Source: Streptomyces calvus (GTDB taxonomy: Bacteria; Actinomycetota; Actinomycetes; Streptomycetales; Streptomycetaceae). Taken from it: a stretch of DNA of 64,000 nucleotides. The position numbers and the translations under genes are program-made. Below the pieces are notes generated by a model. It had not been told where the DNA came from, did no database searches, and was given only the letters and a program-made list of their open reading frames with translations. Shown here in pieces: positions 1-8,590 of the stretch (positions are counted from its first letter, which is position 1; every line of letters starts with the position of its first letter). The DNA lies in the NCBI RefSeq assembly GCF_006782915.1, contig NZ_VCNP01000034.1:1-64000 (forward strand), given 5' to 3'.

Positions 1-158
1 GAGGGCCGGGCCCTCTCCGCCCGGGCGAGGGCCGCGTCGACGGCGGCGTCCTCCTTGGTCTTGTTGGCGCCGCCCTGGGTCTTCACGATCACTCGGATCA
101 CGCTGATGAAGAGGACGGCCATGACGGCCGGGGGGAGGAGCGCGGAGACGTAGTCCAT
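1..158 (-). CDS. small membrane protein, N-terminal part (3' end outside window)
   Basis: Reading leftwards from the ATG at 158, the frame stays open to the window edge (52 codons seen). Residues 1-5 (MDYVS) lead into one hydrophobic segment of about 20 residues rich in L, V, A and I. A charged helix rich in K, D, E, A and R follows, starting with a KTQGGANKTKEDAA-type stretch. This fits a short single-pass membrane protein with a cytoplasmic charged tail. It was found by reading the minus strand directly. I do not recognise a named family, and the function is unknown. Confidence 0.6.
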   Translation of the reverse strand, partial: MDYVSALLPPAVMAVLFISVIRVIVKTQGGANKTKEDAAVDAALARAERARP

Positions 159-184
159 GGACCCAGGGTAGCCAGGCAAAGGCG

Positions 185-796
185 TCAGCCCGCGGCCAGG
201 TGCTCGTTCGGCGGGGGCGTGGCGGGTTTGCGGCGCGGGAAGACCTCGCCGGGCGTGGGGATGGGGCGGGTGGGCTTCGGGGTGCCGGGGGACGGGGCGG
301 GCGCCGGGGGGGGGTGCGGAGCCGGGCGGGCCGGAGGGGTGGCCGGGGGCTTGCGCGCGGGCTTCTGGGCCGGCTTCTCCTCCTGCTCCTCGGCGGAGGC
401 GCCACGTCCGCCGGGAAGGGCGAGGAGGTGGGCGCGCCGGCACTGGTGCAGGAGGGCGGCGGCGGTGGGGTTGCCGCGCAGGGCGCGCAGGGCGGCCAGG
501 TCGTCGGGGCGGGGACGGTATCCGGCGCCCAGCGCCTCCTCCAGGAGCGTGAGGTAGCCGGCGGCGGTGCCGGGGAGGGCGGCGCGGTAGCGGCCGAGGT
601 CGGCCACGAGGAAGGCGCGCAGCCGGGCACTCTCCCGCGCGGCCTCGTCGAGGTCACCGGCGAGGCGGAGGCAGTCCTGGAGGTCGTCGGCCGAGGCGGA
701 GGTGGGGTGCAGGGCGAGGGCGAGAGCACGGCGGAGCACGCGCAGCTCCTCAGCGCCGAACGCCATGCCGCCGCGGGATCCGTAGGGCGTGGGCAT
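185..796 (-). CDS. hypothetical protein with alpha-helical N-terminal domain and proline-rich tail
   Basis: 203 residues from the ATG at 796 (MPTPYGSRGG). An in-frame ATG at 766 (MAFGAEEL) is an equally possible start, because neither has a good ribosome binding site. Residues about 11-135 are a Leu/Ala/Arg-rich helical domain with regularly spaced leucines. The last 60 residues are a basic, Pro/Ala-rich low-complexity tail (KPARKPPATPPARP). No signal peptide, membrane segment or catalytic motif is visible. The frame extends upstream to 1240, but that extra part is proline-rich translation of the repeat spacer and is unlikely to be coding. The gene follows the cofactor operon on the same strand, 471 bp downstream of coaX. 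Function is unknown. Confidence 0.6.
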   Translation of the reverse strand: MPTPYGSRGGMAFGAEELRVLRRALALALHPTSASADDLQDCLRLAGDLDEAARESARLRAFLVADLGRYRAALPGTAAGYLTLLEEALGAGYRPRPDDLAALRALRGNPTAAALLHQCRRAHLLALPGGRGASAEEQEEKPAQKPARKPPATPPARPAPHPPPAPAPSPGTPKPTRPIPTPGEVFPRRKPATPPPNEHLAAG

Positions 797-853
797 GCTG
801 CGACGATACGCGCTAATCAGACAAACAGCGCGTATGGGGCGGGTGTGGCGTGG

Positions 854-1050
854 GGTGCCACTCGGGTGGTGGGACGGGTGTGGAGTCGGGGGGCGGTGTG
901 GCATCAGGTGCCACTCGGGTGGTGGGAAGGGTGCCGCTCGTGGTGGGACGGGTGGCGTCAGGTGCCACTCGGGTGGTGGGAGGGGGTGCGCAGTCGGTGG
1001 TGGCGTGGGGTGGTGGGACGGGGGTGGCGTGGGGTGCCACTCGGGTGGTG
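854..1050. repeat. interspersed 20-bp hairpin repeats in the coaX downstream spacer
   Basis: The unit GGTGCCACTCGGGTGGTGGG occurs at 854, 907 and 961, with an 18-bp copy at 1033. Degenerate copies sit near 931 and 1231. Inside each, CCAC-TCGG-GTGG can fold as a short stem with a four-base loop. Spacing is irregular (53, 54 and 72 bp) and the material between copies is GT-rich. The whole spacer 797-1267 between the hypothetical gene and coaX consists of this material plus a long G run, and I see no convincing gene in it. Confidence 0.7.
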
Positions 1051-1077
1051 GTTGCGATGGCGCCTGGGGGCGGGGCC

Positions 1078-1098
1078 GGGGGGGGGGGGGGGGGGGGG
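1078..1098. repeat. uninterrupted run of 21 G
   Basis: Positions 1078-1098 are all G on the plus strand, preceded by CC and followed by TG. It lies in the non-coding spacer downstream of coaX. On the transcribed (minus) strand it is a C run. A tract this long can form G-quadruplexes, can slip during replication, and is a place where assembly or homopolymer errors are likely. Confidence 0.9.
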
Positions 1099-1267
1099 TG
1101 TCCGTCCTCGGACCGGCGCGGAATCGGTCGGTCGAGAAGCGGTCCGGCGTGGACGCGCCAGTCGCTGCGGGCGAACACCCCCGCCCCGTCCCCTCCGCGC
1201 CGTACGCGGCCCTCCGGTGGAATGGCGGGAGATGCCCCACGGGTGGTGGTGCGGTGCCGGGCGCCGC

Positions 1268-2065
1268 CTACATCCGTGACGCGTTGCGTTCGTACACCAG
1301 GCGCAGGCCGATCAGGGTCAGCCACGGCTCGTGCTCGTCGATGACGGAGCTCTCGCCGAGCACCATCGGCGCCAGCCCGCCCGTGGCGATGACCGTCACG
1401 TCGTCCGGGTCGTCCGCCAGCTCGCGGGCCATGCGGTTGACCACCCCGTCGACCTGGCCGGCGAAGCCGTAGACGATGCCGGACTGCATCGCCTCCACCG
1501 TGTTCTTGCCGATCACGCTGCGCGGGCGCGCCACCTCGATCTTGCGCAGCTGCGCGCCGCGCACGCCGAGTGCCTCGACGGAGATCTCGATGCCGGGCGC
1601 GATGACGCCGCCGACGTACTCGCCGCGCGCGCTGACCGCGTCGAACGTCGTCGCCGTGCCGAAGTCGACGACGATGGCCGGGCCGCCGTAGAGGTCGACG
1701 GCGGCGACCGCGTTGATGATGCGGTCCGCGCCGACCTCCTTGGGGTGGTCGGTCAGGATCGGGACGCCCGTCTTGACGCCCGGTTCGACGAGTACGGCGG
1801 GGACGTCGCCGTAGTAGCGGCGGGTCACCTCGCGCAGTTCGTGCAGGACCGAGGGGACGGTCGCGCAGATGGCGATGCCGTCGATGCCGTCGCCCAGCTC
1901 GTCGCCGAGCAGCGGGTGCATGCCCATCAGTCCCTGGAGGAGGACCGCGAGCTCGTCGGCCGTGCGGCGCGCGTCGGTGGAGATGCGCCAGTGCTCGACG
2001 ATGTCGTCGCCGTCGAAGAGGCCGAGGACGGTGTGCGTGTTTCCCACGTCGATGGTCAGCAGCAT
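1268..2065 (-). CDS. coaX: type III pantothenate kinase
   Basis: 265 residues, the usual size for CoaX. It phosphorylates pantothenate to 4'-phosphopantothenate with ATP, the first step of CoA synthesis from vitamin B5, in the cytosol. The N-terminus has the ASKHA phosphate loop IDVGNTHTVLGLFDGD (residues 5-20). A second nucleotide/metal motif, DFGTATTFDAV, lies near the middle, with conserved Asp residues. The ATG at 2065 is 9 bp after the nadC stop, so the gene is last in the DUF2520-panC-nadB-nadC-coaX run. Having panC and the kinase in one transcript places two pantothenate-to-CoA steps under common control. The product differs in fold from the CoaA kinase that many actinobacteria also carry. 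Confidence 0.95.
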   Translation of the reverse strand: MLLTIDVGNTHTVLGLFDGDDIVEHWRISTDARRTADELAVLLQGLMGMHPLLGDELGDGIDGIAICATVPSVLHELREVTRRYYGDVPAVLVEPGVKTGVPILTDHPKEVGADRIINAVAAVDLYGGPAIVVDFGTATTFDAVSARGEYVGGVIAPGIEISVEALGVRGAQLRKIEVARPRSVIGKNTVEAMQSGIVYGFAGQVDGVVNRMARELADDPDDVTVIATGGLAPMVLGESSVIDEHEPWLTLIGLRLVYERNASRM

Positions 2066-2074
2066 GGCCGTTCC

Positions 2075-3061
2075 CTACTCCGCCGCTCGCAGGTCCAGGC
2101 CGATGTCCAGGATCGGCGAGGAGTGGGTGAGGGCGCCGACGGCCAGGTAGTCGACGCCCGTGTCGGCGTACGCCTTGGCGTTGGCGAGGGTCAGGCGGCC
2201 GGACGCCTCCAGGGCGGCGCGGCCGTTCACCAGGGCCACCGCCTCCGCGCACTCGCCGGGCGTGAAGTTGTCCAGCAGGATCAGGTCCGCGCCGGCTTCC
2301 AGGACCTCGCGGAGCTGGTGCAGGGTGTCGACCTCGACCTCGATGGGCACGTCGGGGAAGCGTTCGCGGACCGCGTTGAAGGCCTCGGCGACGCCGCCCG
2401 CGGCCACCACGTGGTTGTCCTTCACCAGGGCCGCGTCCGACAGGGACATGCGGTGGTTGACGCCGCCACCGCAGCGCACCGCGAACTTCTCCAGGCTGCG
2501 CAGGCCGGGCGTGGTCTTGCGGGTGTCGCGGACCCTGGCCCCGGTGCCTTCGAGGACGTCCGCCCACGCGCGGGTGGCGGTCGCGATGCCCGACAGGCGG
2601 CACAGCAGGTTCAGGGCGCTGCGCTCCGCGGTGAGGATGTCGCGGGTGCGGGTGGTGACGGAGAGGAGCTTCTGGCCCGCTTCCACGCGGTCGCCGTCCT
2701 CCGCGTGCCGCTCGACCTCCAGTTCCTCCGCGCAGACCACGGACAGGACCGCCTCGGCGATCCGGAGGCCGGCCACGGTGCCCGCCTCCCGCGCGGTGAA
2801 GTCGGCGGTGGCGACGGCGTCCTCCGGGATGGTCGCGACCGTCGTCACGTCCACGCCGTGGGCCAGGTCCTCCTGGAGGGCGACGTTGGCGATGTCCTCG
2901 ACCTCCACGGGGTCGAGGCCCGCTTCGGTCAGGAGCTGCGCGAGCGCGGGGTCGAGGCCGCACTCCAGGTACGCCTCGTCGGCGTCCGCGCCGCAGCCGC
3001 AGCCGTCGCCGCAGCCACCGGAGGGGACGAGAGGAAGGTCGGGGGTGGTCACTGCTGTCAC
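2075..3061 (-). CDS. nadC: nicotinate-nucleotide pyrophosphorylase (quinolinate phosphoribosyltransferase)
   Basis: 328 residues from the GTG at 3061, whose GTGA overlaps the nadB stop; a second GTG at 3052 is possible. It converts quinolinate and PRPP to nicotinate mononucleotide, CO2 and PPi in de novo NAD synthesis. Family features are ALQEDLAHGVDVTT near residue 60, the basic substrate-site segment RDTRKTTPGLR, CGGGVNHRMSLSDAALVKDNH and the C-terminal EVEVDTL barrel strand. It is about 35 residues longer than usual because of an N-terminal extension containing GGCGDGCGCG (three Cys in seven residues) and a further Cys a few residues later. That extension is not part of the catalytic fold. 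Its position between nadB and coaX supports the assignment. Confidence 0.95.
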   Translation of the reverse strand: MTAVTTPDLPLVPSGGCGDGCGCGADADEAYLECGLDPALAQLLTEAGLDPVEVEDIANVALQEDLAHGVDVTTVATIPEDAVATADFTAREAGTVAGLRIAEAVLSVVCAEELEVERHAEDGDRVEAGQKLLSVTTRTRDILTAERSALNLLCRLSGIATATRAWADVLEGTGARVRDTRKTTPGLRSLEKFAVRCGGGVNHRMSLSDAALVKDNHVVAAGGVAEAFNAVRERFPDVPIEVEVDTLHQLREVLEAGADLILLDNFTPGECAEAVALVNGRAALEASGRLTLANAKAYADTGVDYLAVGALTHSSPILDIGLDLRAAE

Positions 3062-4767
3062 TGCTCCTGGGCCTGGGTGAGGGTAGGGGGGAAGTCTGTG
3101 GCGTCGGTGGTGTGCACCGCCAGGGTTCGGTCCGGATTCAGCCGTACGACGATGTGGCGGCGCCAGACGGTGTCGTCGGGCTCGGGACGGTCCTCGCGCC
3201 AGTGGCAGCCGCGGGTCTCCTCGCGCCGCCGCGCGGCGGCGACCAGGACGCGGGCCACGCACAGGAGGTTGGTGGCCTCCCAGGTGTCGACGCCCGGCTC
3301 GGCGGTCTTGCCGTTCTCGTCGAGGGCGTCGCGCGCCTCGGCGTGCAGGTGGTGGAGGCGCTGCGCGGCCTCGGAGAGGGAGGCCTCGGAGCGCAGGACT
3401 CCTGCTCCCCGGGTCATGATCCGCTGGATGGTGAAGCGGGCCTCCGGCGGGAGGAGGGGGTGCGCGGGGCGCTCGGTGGTGGGGAGCGGTTGCGGCACGC
3501 GCGCGGGGCGGGTGTGTGCGCTGCGCGCGATGTCGGCGGCGATGCGCTCGGCGTACACCAGGCCCTCCAGGAGGGAGTTGGAGGCCAGGCGGTTGGCGCC
3601 GTGCACGCCGGTGCAGGCGACCTCGCCGCAGGCGTACAGACCGGGCACGGTGGTGCGGCCCTGGGAGTCGGTGCGGACGCCGCCGGAGGCGTAGTGGGCG
3701 GCCGGGGCGACCGGGACGGGCTCGGTGACCGGGTCGATGCCGTGGGCGCGGCAGGCGGCGAGGATGGTCGGGAAGCGGTGCTCCCACATCTCGGCGCCGA
3801 AGTGGCGGGCGTCGAGGTACATGTGCTCGGCGTCCTGCTCGCGCATGCGGCGCAGGATGCCCTTGGCGACGATGTCGCGCGGCGCCAGTTCGGCGAGTTC
3901 GTGCTGTCCCTGCATGAAGCGCACGCCGTCGGCGTCGACCAGGTGGGCGCCCTCGCCGCGGACCGCCTCGGAGACCAGGGGCTGCTGGCCCTCCGCGCCC
4001 GGGCCGAGGAAGAGCACCGTGGGATGGAACTGCACGAATTCGAGGTCGCTCACCTCCGCGCCGGCGCGCAGGGCCAGGGCCACGCCGTCGCCCGTGGAGA
4101 CGGCGGGGTTGGTGGTGGCGGAGTACACCTGGCCCATGCCTCCGGTCGCCAGCACCACGGCGGGCGCGTGGACCGCGCCCACGCCGTCGTGCTGGCCCTC
4201 CCCCATGACGTGCAGGGTGACGCCGGCCGTGCGTCCTTCGGCGTCCGTGAGGAGGTCCAGGACCAGGGCGTTCTCGATGGTGCGCAGGCCGCGCGCGCGG
4301 ACCGCCTCGACCAGGGCGCGGGAGATCTCCGCGCCGGTGGCGTCGCCGCCCGCGTGCGCGATGCGGCGCCGGTGGTGGCCGCCCTCCCGGGTGAGTTCCA
4401 GGCCGCCGTCGCCCGACTCGTCGAAGTGCGCGCCGGTCGCGATGAGGCGGCGTACGGCGTCGGGGCCCTCCGTGACGAGGATGCGGACCGCCTCCTCGTC
4501 GCACAGGCCCGCGCCGGCCACCAGGGTGTCGTCGAGGTGCTGTTCGGGGGTGTCGCCCTCGCCGAGGGCCGCCGCGATGCCGCCCTGCGCCCAGCGGGTG
4601 GAGCCGTCGTCCAGGCGGGCCTTGGTGACGACGACCGTCGTCAGCCCGGCCGCCTCGCAGCGCAGGGCCGCGGTGAGGCCGGCGACGCCGGAGCCGACGA
4701 CCACGACGTCCGCGTCGATGGACCATCCCGGCGCGGGCGCGTGCAGTCGTATGCCGGTGCTGGTCAC
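3058..4767 (-). CDS. nadB: L-aspartate oxidase
   Basis: 569 residues. This FAD enzyme oxidises L-aspartate to iminoaspartate, which quinolinate synthase (NadA, not in this window) condenses with dihydroxyacetone phosphate. The N-terminal dinucleotide-binding motif [15 protein letters not shown] (residues about 20-34) is followed by [13 protein letters not shown], typical of the NadB/SdhA family. The substrate region contains HPTVLF and YASGGVRTD, and [15 protein letters not shown] binds the FAD ribityl chain near the end of the flavin domain. The C-terminal helical domain is complete. The start is a GTG at 4767, overlapping the panC stop by 4 bp, so it is translationally coupled to panC. Confidence 0.96.
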   Translation of the reverse strand: MTSTGIRLHAPAPGWSIDADVVVVGSGVAGLTAALRCEAAGLTTVVVTKARLDDGSTRWAQGGIAAALGEGDTPEQHLDDTLVAGAGLCDEEAVRILVTEGPDAVRRLIATGAHFDESGDGGLELTREGGHHRRRIAHAGGDATGAEISRALVEAVRARGLRTIENALVLDLLTDAEGRTAGVTLHVMGEGQHDGVGAVHAPAVVLATGGMGQVYSATTNPAVSTGDGVALALRAGAEVSDLEFVQFHPTVLFLGPGAEGQQPLVSEAVRGEGAHLVDADGVRFMQGQHELAELAPRDIVAKGILRRMREQDAEHMYLDARHFGAEMWEHRFPTILAACRAHGIDPVTEPVPVAPAAHYASGGVRTDSQGRTTVPGLYACGEVACTGVHGANRLASNSLLEGLVYAERIAADIARSAHTRPARVPQPLPTTERPAHPLLPPEARFTIQRIMTRGAGVLRSEASLSEAAQRLHHLHAEARDALDENGKTAEPGVDTWEATNLLCVARVLVAAARRREETRGCHWREDRPEPDDTVWRRHIVVRLNPDRTLAVHTTDATDFPPTLTQAQEQ

Positions 4768-5762
4768 GAGGCGGCTCCGAAGGTTCCGAAGGTGAGGGGG
4801 ACGTTGTCGATCAGGCGGGTGGTGCCCACCCGGGCGGCCACGGCGAGGACGGCCTCACCGGTGAAGTCGTCGCCGATCTCGGTGAAGTCGGAGGGGTCGA
4901 CCAGGGCCAGGTAGTCCAGGGCGAGCGGCGGGTCGAGGCGGACGGCCTCGTCGAGGACGAGGCGGGCCGCGGCGCGGACGGCCGCCGGGCCGCCGGTGGT
5001 GGTGGCGACGGCGTGCGCGTCGGCCGCCGCGCGGGACTCGCCTATGGCGCTGAGCGCCTCGGCACGCGCGCGCGTGGCGGGCACCTCACTGGCCCGCGCG
5101 CGCAGCGCCTGCTGGGCGGCGTGCCGGTCGCGGCCCGCGAACAGGGCCTGGGACAGGGCGAGGGCGGTGCGCCGCTCGGCGGATGAGAGGTAGCGGTTGC
5201 GGCTGGACAGGGCGAGCCCGTCCTCCTCGCGCACGGTGGGAACGCCGACGATCTCGACGCCGAAGTTCAGGTCGCGCACCATGCGGCGGATCAGGGCGAG
5301 CTGCTGGGCGTCCTTCTGGCCGTACAGGGCGATGTCCGGGCGGGTGAGGTGCAGCAGTTTGGCGACGACGGTGAGCATGCCGTCGAAGTGGCCGGGCCGC
5401 GCGGCGCCCTCCAGGCGTTCGCCCATCGGGCCGGCGCTGATGCGGACCTGCGGTTCGCCGCCGGGGTAGACCTCCTCGACGGCAGGGGCGAAGACGACGT
5501 CGGCTCCGGACCGGGCGGCGAGTTCGACGTCGGCGTCCAGGGTGCGCGGGTAGCGGTCCAGGTCCTCGCCCGCGCCGAACTGCAGCGGGTTGACGAAGAC
5601 GGTTACGACGACCTCGCCGTCCGGGCCGGCGATCTTGCGCGCGGTGCGGATCAGCGTGGCGTGGCCCTCGTGCAGGGCGCCCATGGTCATCACGACGGCG
5701 CGGCGGCCCGCACGCGCGCGGGCGTGCAGTTCGGCGGCGGTGCGCAGCAGGGTGGCGGTCAT
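4764..5762 (-). CDS. panC: pantothenate synthetase
   Basis: 332 residues. It joins pantoate and beta-alanine using ATP through a pantoyl-adenylate. The HIGH-type nucleotide motif is HEGHATLI near residue 32, preceded by TMGALHEG. Family blocks [24 protein letters not shown] and the KMSKS-like SSRNRYLS are present in order. It is somewhat longer than the common 280-300 residues because of an Ala/Arg-rich insertion before the C-terminal domain. The ATG at 5762 overlaps the stop of the upstream low-complexity ORF by 4 bp, and its own stop overlaps the nadB start by 4 bp. The gene therefore sits in a chain of coupled cistrons. Confidence 0.95.
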   Translation of the reverse strand: MTATLLRTAAELHARARAGRRAVVMTMGALHEGHATLIRTARKIAGPDGEVVVTVFVNPLQFGAGEDLDRYPRTLDADVELAARSGADVVFAPAVEEVYPGGEPQVRISAGPMGERLEGAARPGHFDGMLTVVAKLLHLTRPDIALYGQKDAQQLALIRRMVRDLNFGVEIVGVPTVREEDGLALSSRNRYLSSAERRTALALSQALFAGRDRHAAQQALRARASEVPATRARAEALSAIGESRAAADAHAVATTTGGPAAVRAAARLVLDEAVRLDPPLALDYLALVDPSDFTEIGDDFTGEAVLAVAARVGTTRLIDNVPLTFGTFGAAS

Positions 5763-6016
5763 CGGGCGGCTCCGTTCCGGGACGCGCGCGTCGTCGTACG
5801 GCGGTGGGGCGCGGGGTGTCGGCGGGGTGCGGGGTGACGGTGGGGTGCGGGGTGGCGGTGGGGGCTGTGGGGGCCGATGGGGCTGGGGGTGCCGTAGGTG
5901 CTTCTGGTGCCTCGGCCGCTGCGGGTGCTTCCGGTGCCTCGGCCGCTGCGGGTGCTTTCGGTGCTTCCGGTGCTAGCAGTGCTAGCGGTGCTTTCGGTGC
6001 TTCCGGTGCGGCTCAT
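5759..6016 (-). CDS. low-complexity Ser/Thr/Arg/His/Pro ORF between DUF2520 gene and panC
   Basis: 85 residues. The first ~40 are repeats of [12 protein letters not shown] type and the next ~30 are [12 protein letters not shown] repeats. There is no hydrophobic core, so it is probably unstructured. It starts ATGA on the stop of the DUF2520 gene and ends TGA-overlapping the panC ATG. Ribosomes terminating on DUF2520 would therefore be handed through it to panC. The DNA is simple-sequence (GGTGCTTCC- and GGGTGCGGGGTG-like units). It may be a real coupling peptide, or repeat expansion inserted in a multiple of three that kept both overlaps. I know no homologue. Confidence 0.4.
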   Translation of the reverse strand: MSRTGSTESTASTASTGSTESTRSGRGTGSTRSGRGTRSTYGTPSPIGPHSPHRHPAPHRHPAPRRHPAPHRRTTTRASRNGAAR

Positions 6017-7032
6017 CGGTCGTCTCCCGGGGTGCTTCCGGAGCCGTCGGCGCCACCAGTCCCACCGGGGCCACCGGGGCCACCAGTCCCACCGGCTCCA
6101 CCGGCTCCACCGGCTCCACCGGCACCGGCGGCTCCGTCGGCGAGTACGCCGAGGAGGTCCTCGGCGAGTTCCGGCTTCAGCAGGCCGTGCGCCAGGGCCC
6201 GGTCGGCGGTCGCGCGGGCCATCGCGAGGTAACCGGCGACGGTCGCCGGGGCGTGCCGGCGCAGCTCGGTCACGTGTGCGGCGACGGTGCCCGCGTCGCC
6301 GCGCGCGACCGGGCCGGTGAGGGCGGCGTCACCGGAGCGCAGGGCGTTGTCCAGGGCGGCGCCGAGCAGCGGGCCGAGCATCCGGTCCGGGGCGCCGACG
6401 CCGGCCGTGCGCAGCAGTTCCAGGGACTGGGCGACCAGGGTGACCAGGTGGTTGGCGCCGAGGGCGAGGGCCGCGTGGTACAGCGGGCGGTTCTCCTCGG
6501 CGATCCACTCCGGCTCGCCGCCCATCTCGATCACCAGGGCCTCGGCGGCCAGCCGCAGCTCCTCGGGTGCGGTGACGCCGAACGAACACCCGGCGAGGCG
6601 CTGCACGTCGACGGGCGTGCCGGTGAACGTCATCGCGGGGTGCAGGGCCAGCGGCAGCGCACCGGCCCGCAGGGCGGGGTCGAGCACCTTCGCGCCGTAC
6701 CGCCCGGAGGTGTGCACGAGCAGCTGGCCCGGCCGCACCGCGCCGGTGTCGGCGAGCCCGGAGACCAGCTCGGGCAGCGCGTCGTCCGGGACGGTCAGCA
6801 GGACCAGCTCGGAGCGCCGCAGGACGTCGGCGGGCGGCACCACCGGCACGTCCGGGAGCATCTGCTCGGCGCGCCTGCGGGAGGCGTCGGAGACGGCGGA
6901 GACGGCCACCGGGCGGTGCCCGGCGAGCTGGAGGGACGCGGCCAGTGCGGGACCCACGCGTCCGGCGCCGACGACGCCGACGGTGAGCCGCGCGGGGCGG
7001 TCCCTGGGATCTGGCTGTGGGGTTGTGTTCAC
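6013..7032 (-). CDS. Rossmann-fold DUF2520 protein (ketopantoate reductase-like)
   Basis: 339 residues from a GTG. An N-terminal NAD(P)-binding motif, VGVVGAGRVGPALAASL, begins near residue 18. LVLLTVPDDAL, VHTSGRYG and LALHPAMTF follow, the signature order of the Rossmann-like/DUF2520 family. The C-terminal half is helical, with a conserved YHAALALGANHLVTL. The last ~40 residues are a collagen-like Gly-Ala/Gly-Pro/Gly-Thr repeat ending in GDDR, outside the normal fold. As first gene of the operon and directly upstream of panC, it is a candidate for a pantoate-forming reductase (ketopantoate to pantoate). That role is inferred from context and fold, not shown by the sequence. It diverges from the PLP-enzyme gene across a 183-bp spacer. 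Confidence 0.8.
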   Translation of the reverse strand: MNTTPQPDPRDRPARLTVGVVGAGRVGPALAASLQLAGHRPVAVSAVSDASRRRAEQMLPDVPVVPPADVLRRSELVLLTVPDDALPELVSGLADTGAVRPGQLLVHTSGRYGAKVLDPALRAGALPLALHPAMTFTGTPVDVQRLAGCSFGVTAPEELRLAAEALVIEMGGEPEWIAEENRPLYHAALALGANHLVTLVAQSLELLRTAGVGAPDRMLGPLLGAALDNALRSGDAALTGPVARGDAGTVAAHVTELRRHAPATVAGYLAMARATADRALAHGLLKPELAEDLLGVLADGAAGAGGAGGAGGAGGTGGPGGPGGTGGADGSGSTPGDDR

Positions 7033-7215
7033 GCGACGGCGGCCTTCCCGTTCCAGTCCGCTCGGGGTACCGGACGATTTCTCGTCATGTTAACGCGATC
7101 GGTTCCGGGGGCGGTCGGTTGTCCACAGGCTGTGGGTTTCCGTGCGTCCGCGGGGCACACGCGCGTGCGGAAATGGGGGTGCCCGCGCGGACGCGGGCGC
7201 GGGATGATCCCGGGC

Positions 7216-8448
7216 ATGAGTGAGACGGCGGACGGCACGAAGGACACGACGGCACGCGACGAGCGGCCGGACGACGAGGGAAGGGCCCCGGGGGACGACG
7301 CGGCGGCGCGGCCGTCGCTGCGCGAACGGCGCATCGCCGCCTGGCGCGGCGCACCGCGCGTGCTGGCCCGTCTCGGTTTCCTGGCACCGCTGCGCGAGCG
7401 GCTGGCGCTGCTGGAGGCGGCGGGCAGCGTGTACGACCTGGACGAGACGTCCGACATCTACGGCAACGGCGTCGTCGAGGCCCTGGAGCGGCGGGTCGCC
7501 GAACTGCTCGGCACCGAGGCCGCCGCGTTCTTCCCGACCGGCACCATGGCCCAGCAGGTGGCGCTGCGCTGCTGGGCCGGCCGCACCGGCAGCCCGACGG
7601 TCGCCCTGCACGCGCTGAGCCACCCGGAGGTGCACGAGAGGAACGCGTTCAGCCAGGTCAGCGGTTTGCGTCCGGTGCGGATCAGCAGCGAGCCGCGGCA
7701 GCCCACGGCCGCCGAGGTACGCGACTTCGAGGAGCCGTTCGGGACGCTGATGCTGGAACTGCCGCTCCGCGACGCCGGTTTCCTGCTGCCCACGTGGGAG
7801 GAGCTGACCGAGGTGGTGGACGCCGCGCGGGAACGCGACGCGGTGGTGCACCTCGACGGGGCCCGGCTGTGGGAGTCCACGGAGCACTTCGGCCGGCCGC
7901 TGGAGGAGATCGCGGGCCTCGCGGACAGCGTGTACGTGTCGTTCTACAAGTCCCTCAACGCCTACGGCGGCGCGGCGCTCGCCGGTCCCGGCACGCTGGT
8001 GGAGGAGGCGAAGGCCTGGCGGCACCGGTACGGCGGCAACGTCTTCCAGCAGTTCCCCACCGCCCTGTCGGCCCTCATCGGCCTGGACCGGGAACTGCCC
8101 CGGCTGCCGGAGTACGTCGGGCACGCGCGCGTGGTGGCGGCCGCCCTGCGCGAGGGCCTGACGGCCGGCGGGCTGCCGTGGTCCCGCGTCCACCCGGAGG
8201 TGCCGCACACCTACGACTTCCAGGTGTGGCTGCCGTACGACGCCGAGGTCGTCGCGGAGGCGGCGATCGCCGCGGGCGAGGAGACGGGCGCGATGCTGTT
8301 CGCCAACCACTGGGACGCCAAGGGCCCCGGCCTGGCCGCCACGGAGGTCTACGTACGGTCCGAGGCCCTCGCCTGGACGGCCGAGGACGTACGGAGGGCG
8401 GCGACGGAGTTCGCACGGCGCCTGGGACGGGAGCGGGCGGCGCGGTAG
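7216..8448 (+). CDS. threonine aldolase / beta-eliminating lyase family PLP enzyme
   Basis: 410 residues from the ATG at 7216 (MSETADGTK); an in-frame ATG at 7204 would add four residues. Neither start has a strong Shine-Dalgarno. The fold-type I PLP pattern is clear: SDIYGNGVVEALE, AAFFPTGTMAQQVAL, ALHALSHPEVHE, VVHLDGARLWES (the Asp that contacts the pyridine nitrogen), then VYVSFYKSLNAYGGAAL with the Schiff-base Lys. The first ~45 residues are charged and disordered. Family members split L-threonine or related beta-hydroxy amino acids to glycine and an aldehyde, but the natural substrate here cannot be read from sequence. It is transcribed alone, divergent from the cofactor operon. Confidence 0.85.
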   Translation: MSETADGTKDTTARDERPDDEGRAPGDDAAARPSLRERRIAAWRGAPRVLARLGFLAPLRERLALLEAAGSVYDLDETSDIYGNGVVEALERRVAELLGTEAAAFFPTGTMAQQVALRCWAGRTGSPTVALHALSHPEVHERNAFSQVSGLRPVRISSEPRQPTAAEVRDFEEPFGTLMLELPLRDAGFLLPTWEELTEVVDAARERDAVVHLDGARLWESTEHFGRPLEEIAGLADSVYVSFYKSLNAYGGAALAGPGTLVEEAKAWRHRYGGNVFQQFPTALSALIGLDRELPRLPEYVGHARVVAAALREGLTAGGLPWSRVHPEVPHTYDFQVWLPYDAEVVAEAAIAAGEETGAMLFANHWDAKGPGLAATEVYVRSEALAWTAEDVRRAATEFARRLGRERAAR

Positions 8449-8525
8449 CCGGTCCCGCCGCTCGGCCACAGCCGGCCGGCCGAGGCCCGACCACACCCGA
8501 CGCCTCCCGCCGCTCGACCACGGCC

Positions 8526-8563
8526 GTCGGACGAGGGCCGCGGTGTCGGACGAGGGCCGCGGT
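8526..8563. repeat. tandem duplication of 19 bp upstream of the ArsR-type gene
   Basis: GTCGGACGAGGGCCGCGGT occurs at 8526-8544 and again immediately at 8545-8563, ending 27 bp before the start codon at 8591. The placement over the likely promoter or leader could affect expression, or it could be a recent slippage event. Confidence 0.85.
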
Positions 8564-8590
8564 GTCAGTGGCCGGGTGCACCATGTGGGC

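Noticed and set aside
813..2963. 716-codon minus-strand frame overlapping coaX and nadC
   Set aside because: Arg/Gly/Pro-dominated translation in the wrong frame of genes with clear motifs; no start signal.
1331..3694. 787-codon open frame on the plus strand over coaX, nadC and nadB
   Set aside because: It is antisense to three well-recognised enzymes and has the Val/Asp/Arg/Gly composition expected of a shadow frame in high-GC DNA, with no domain.
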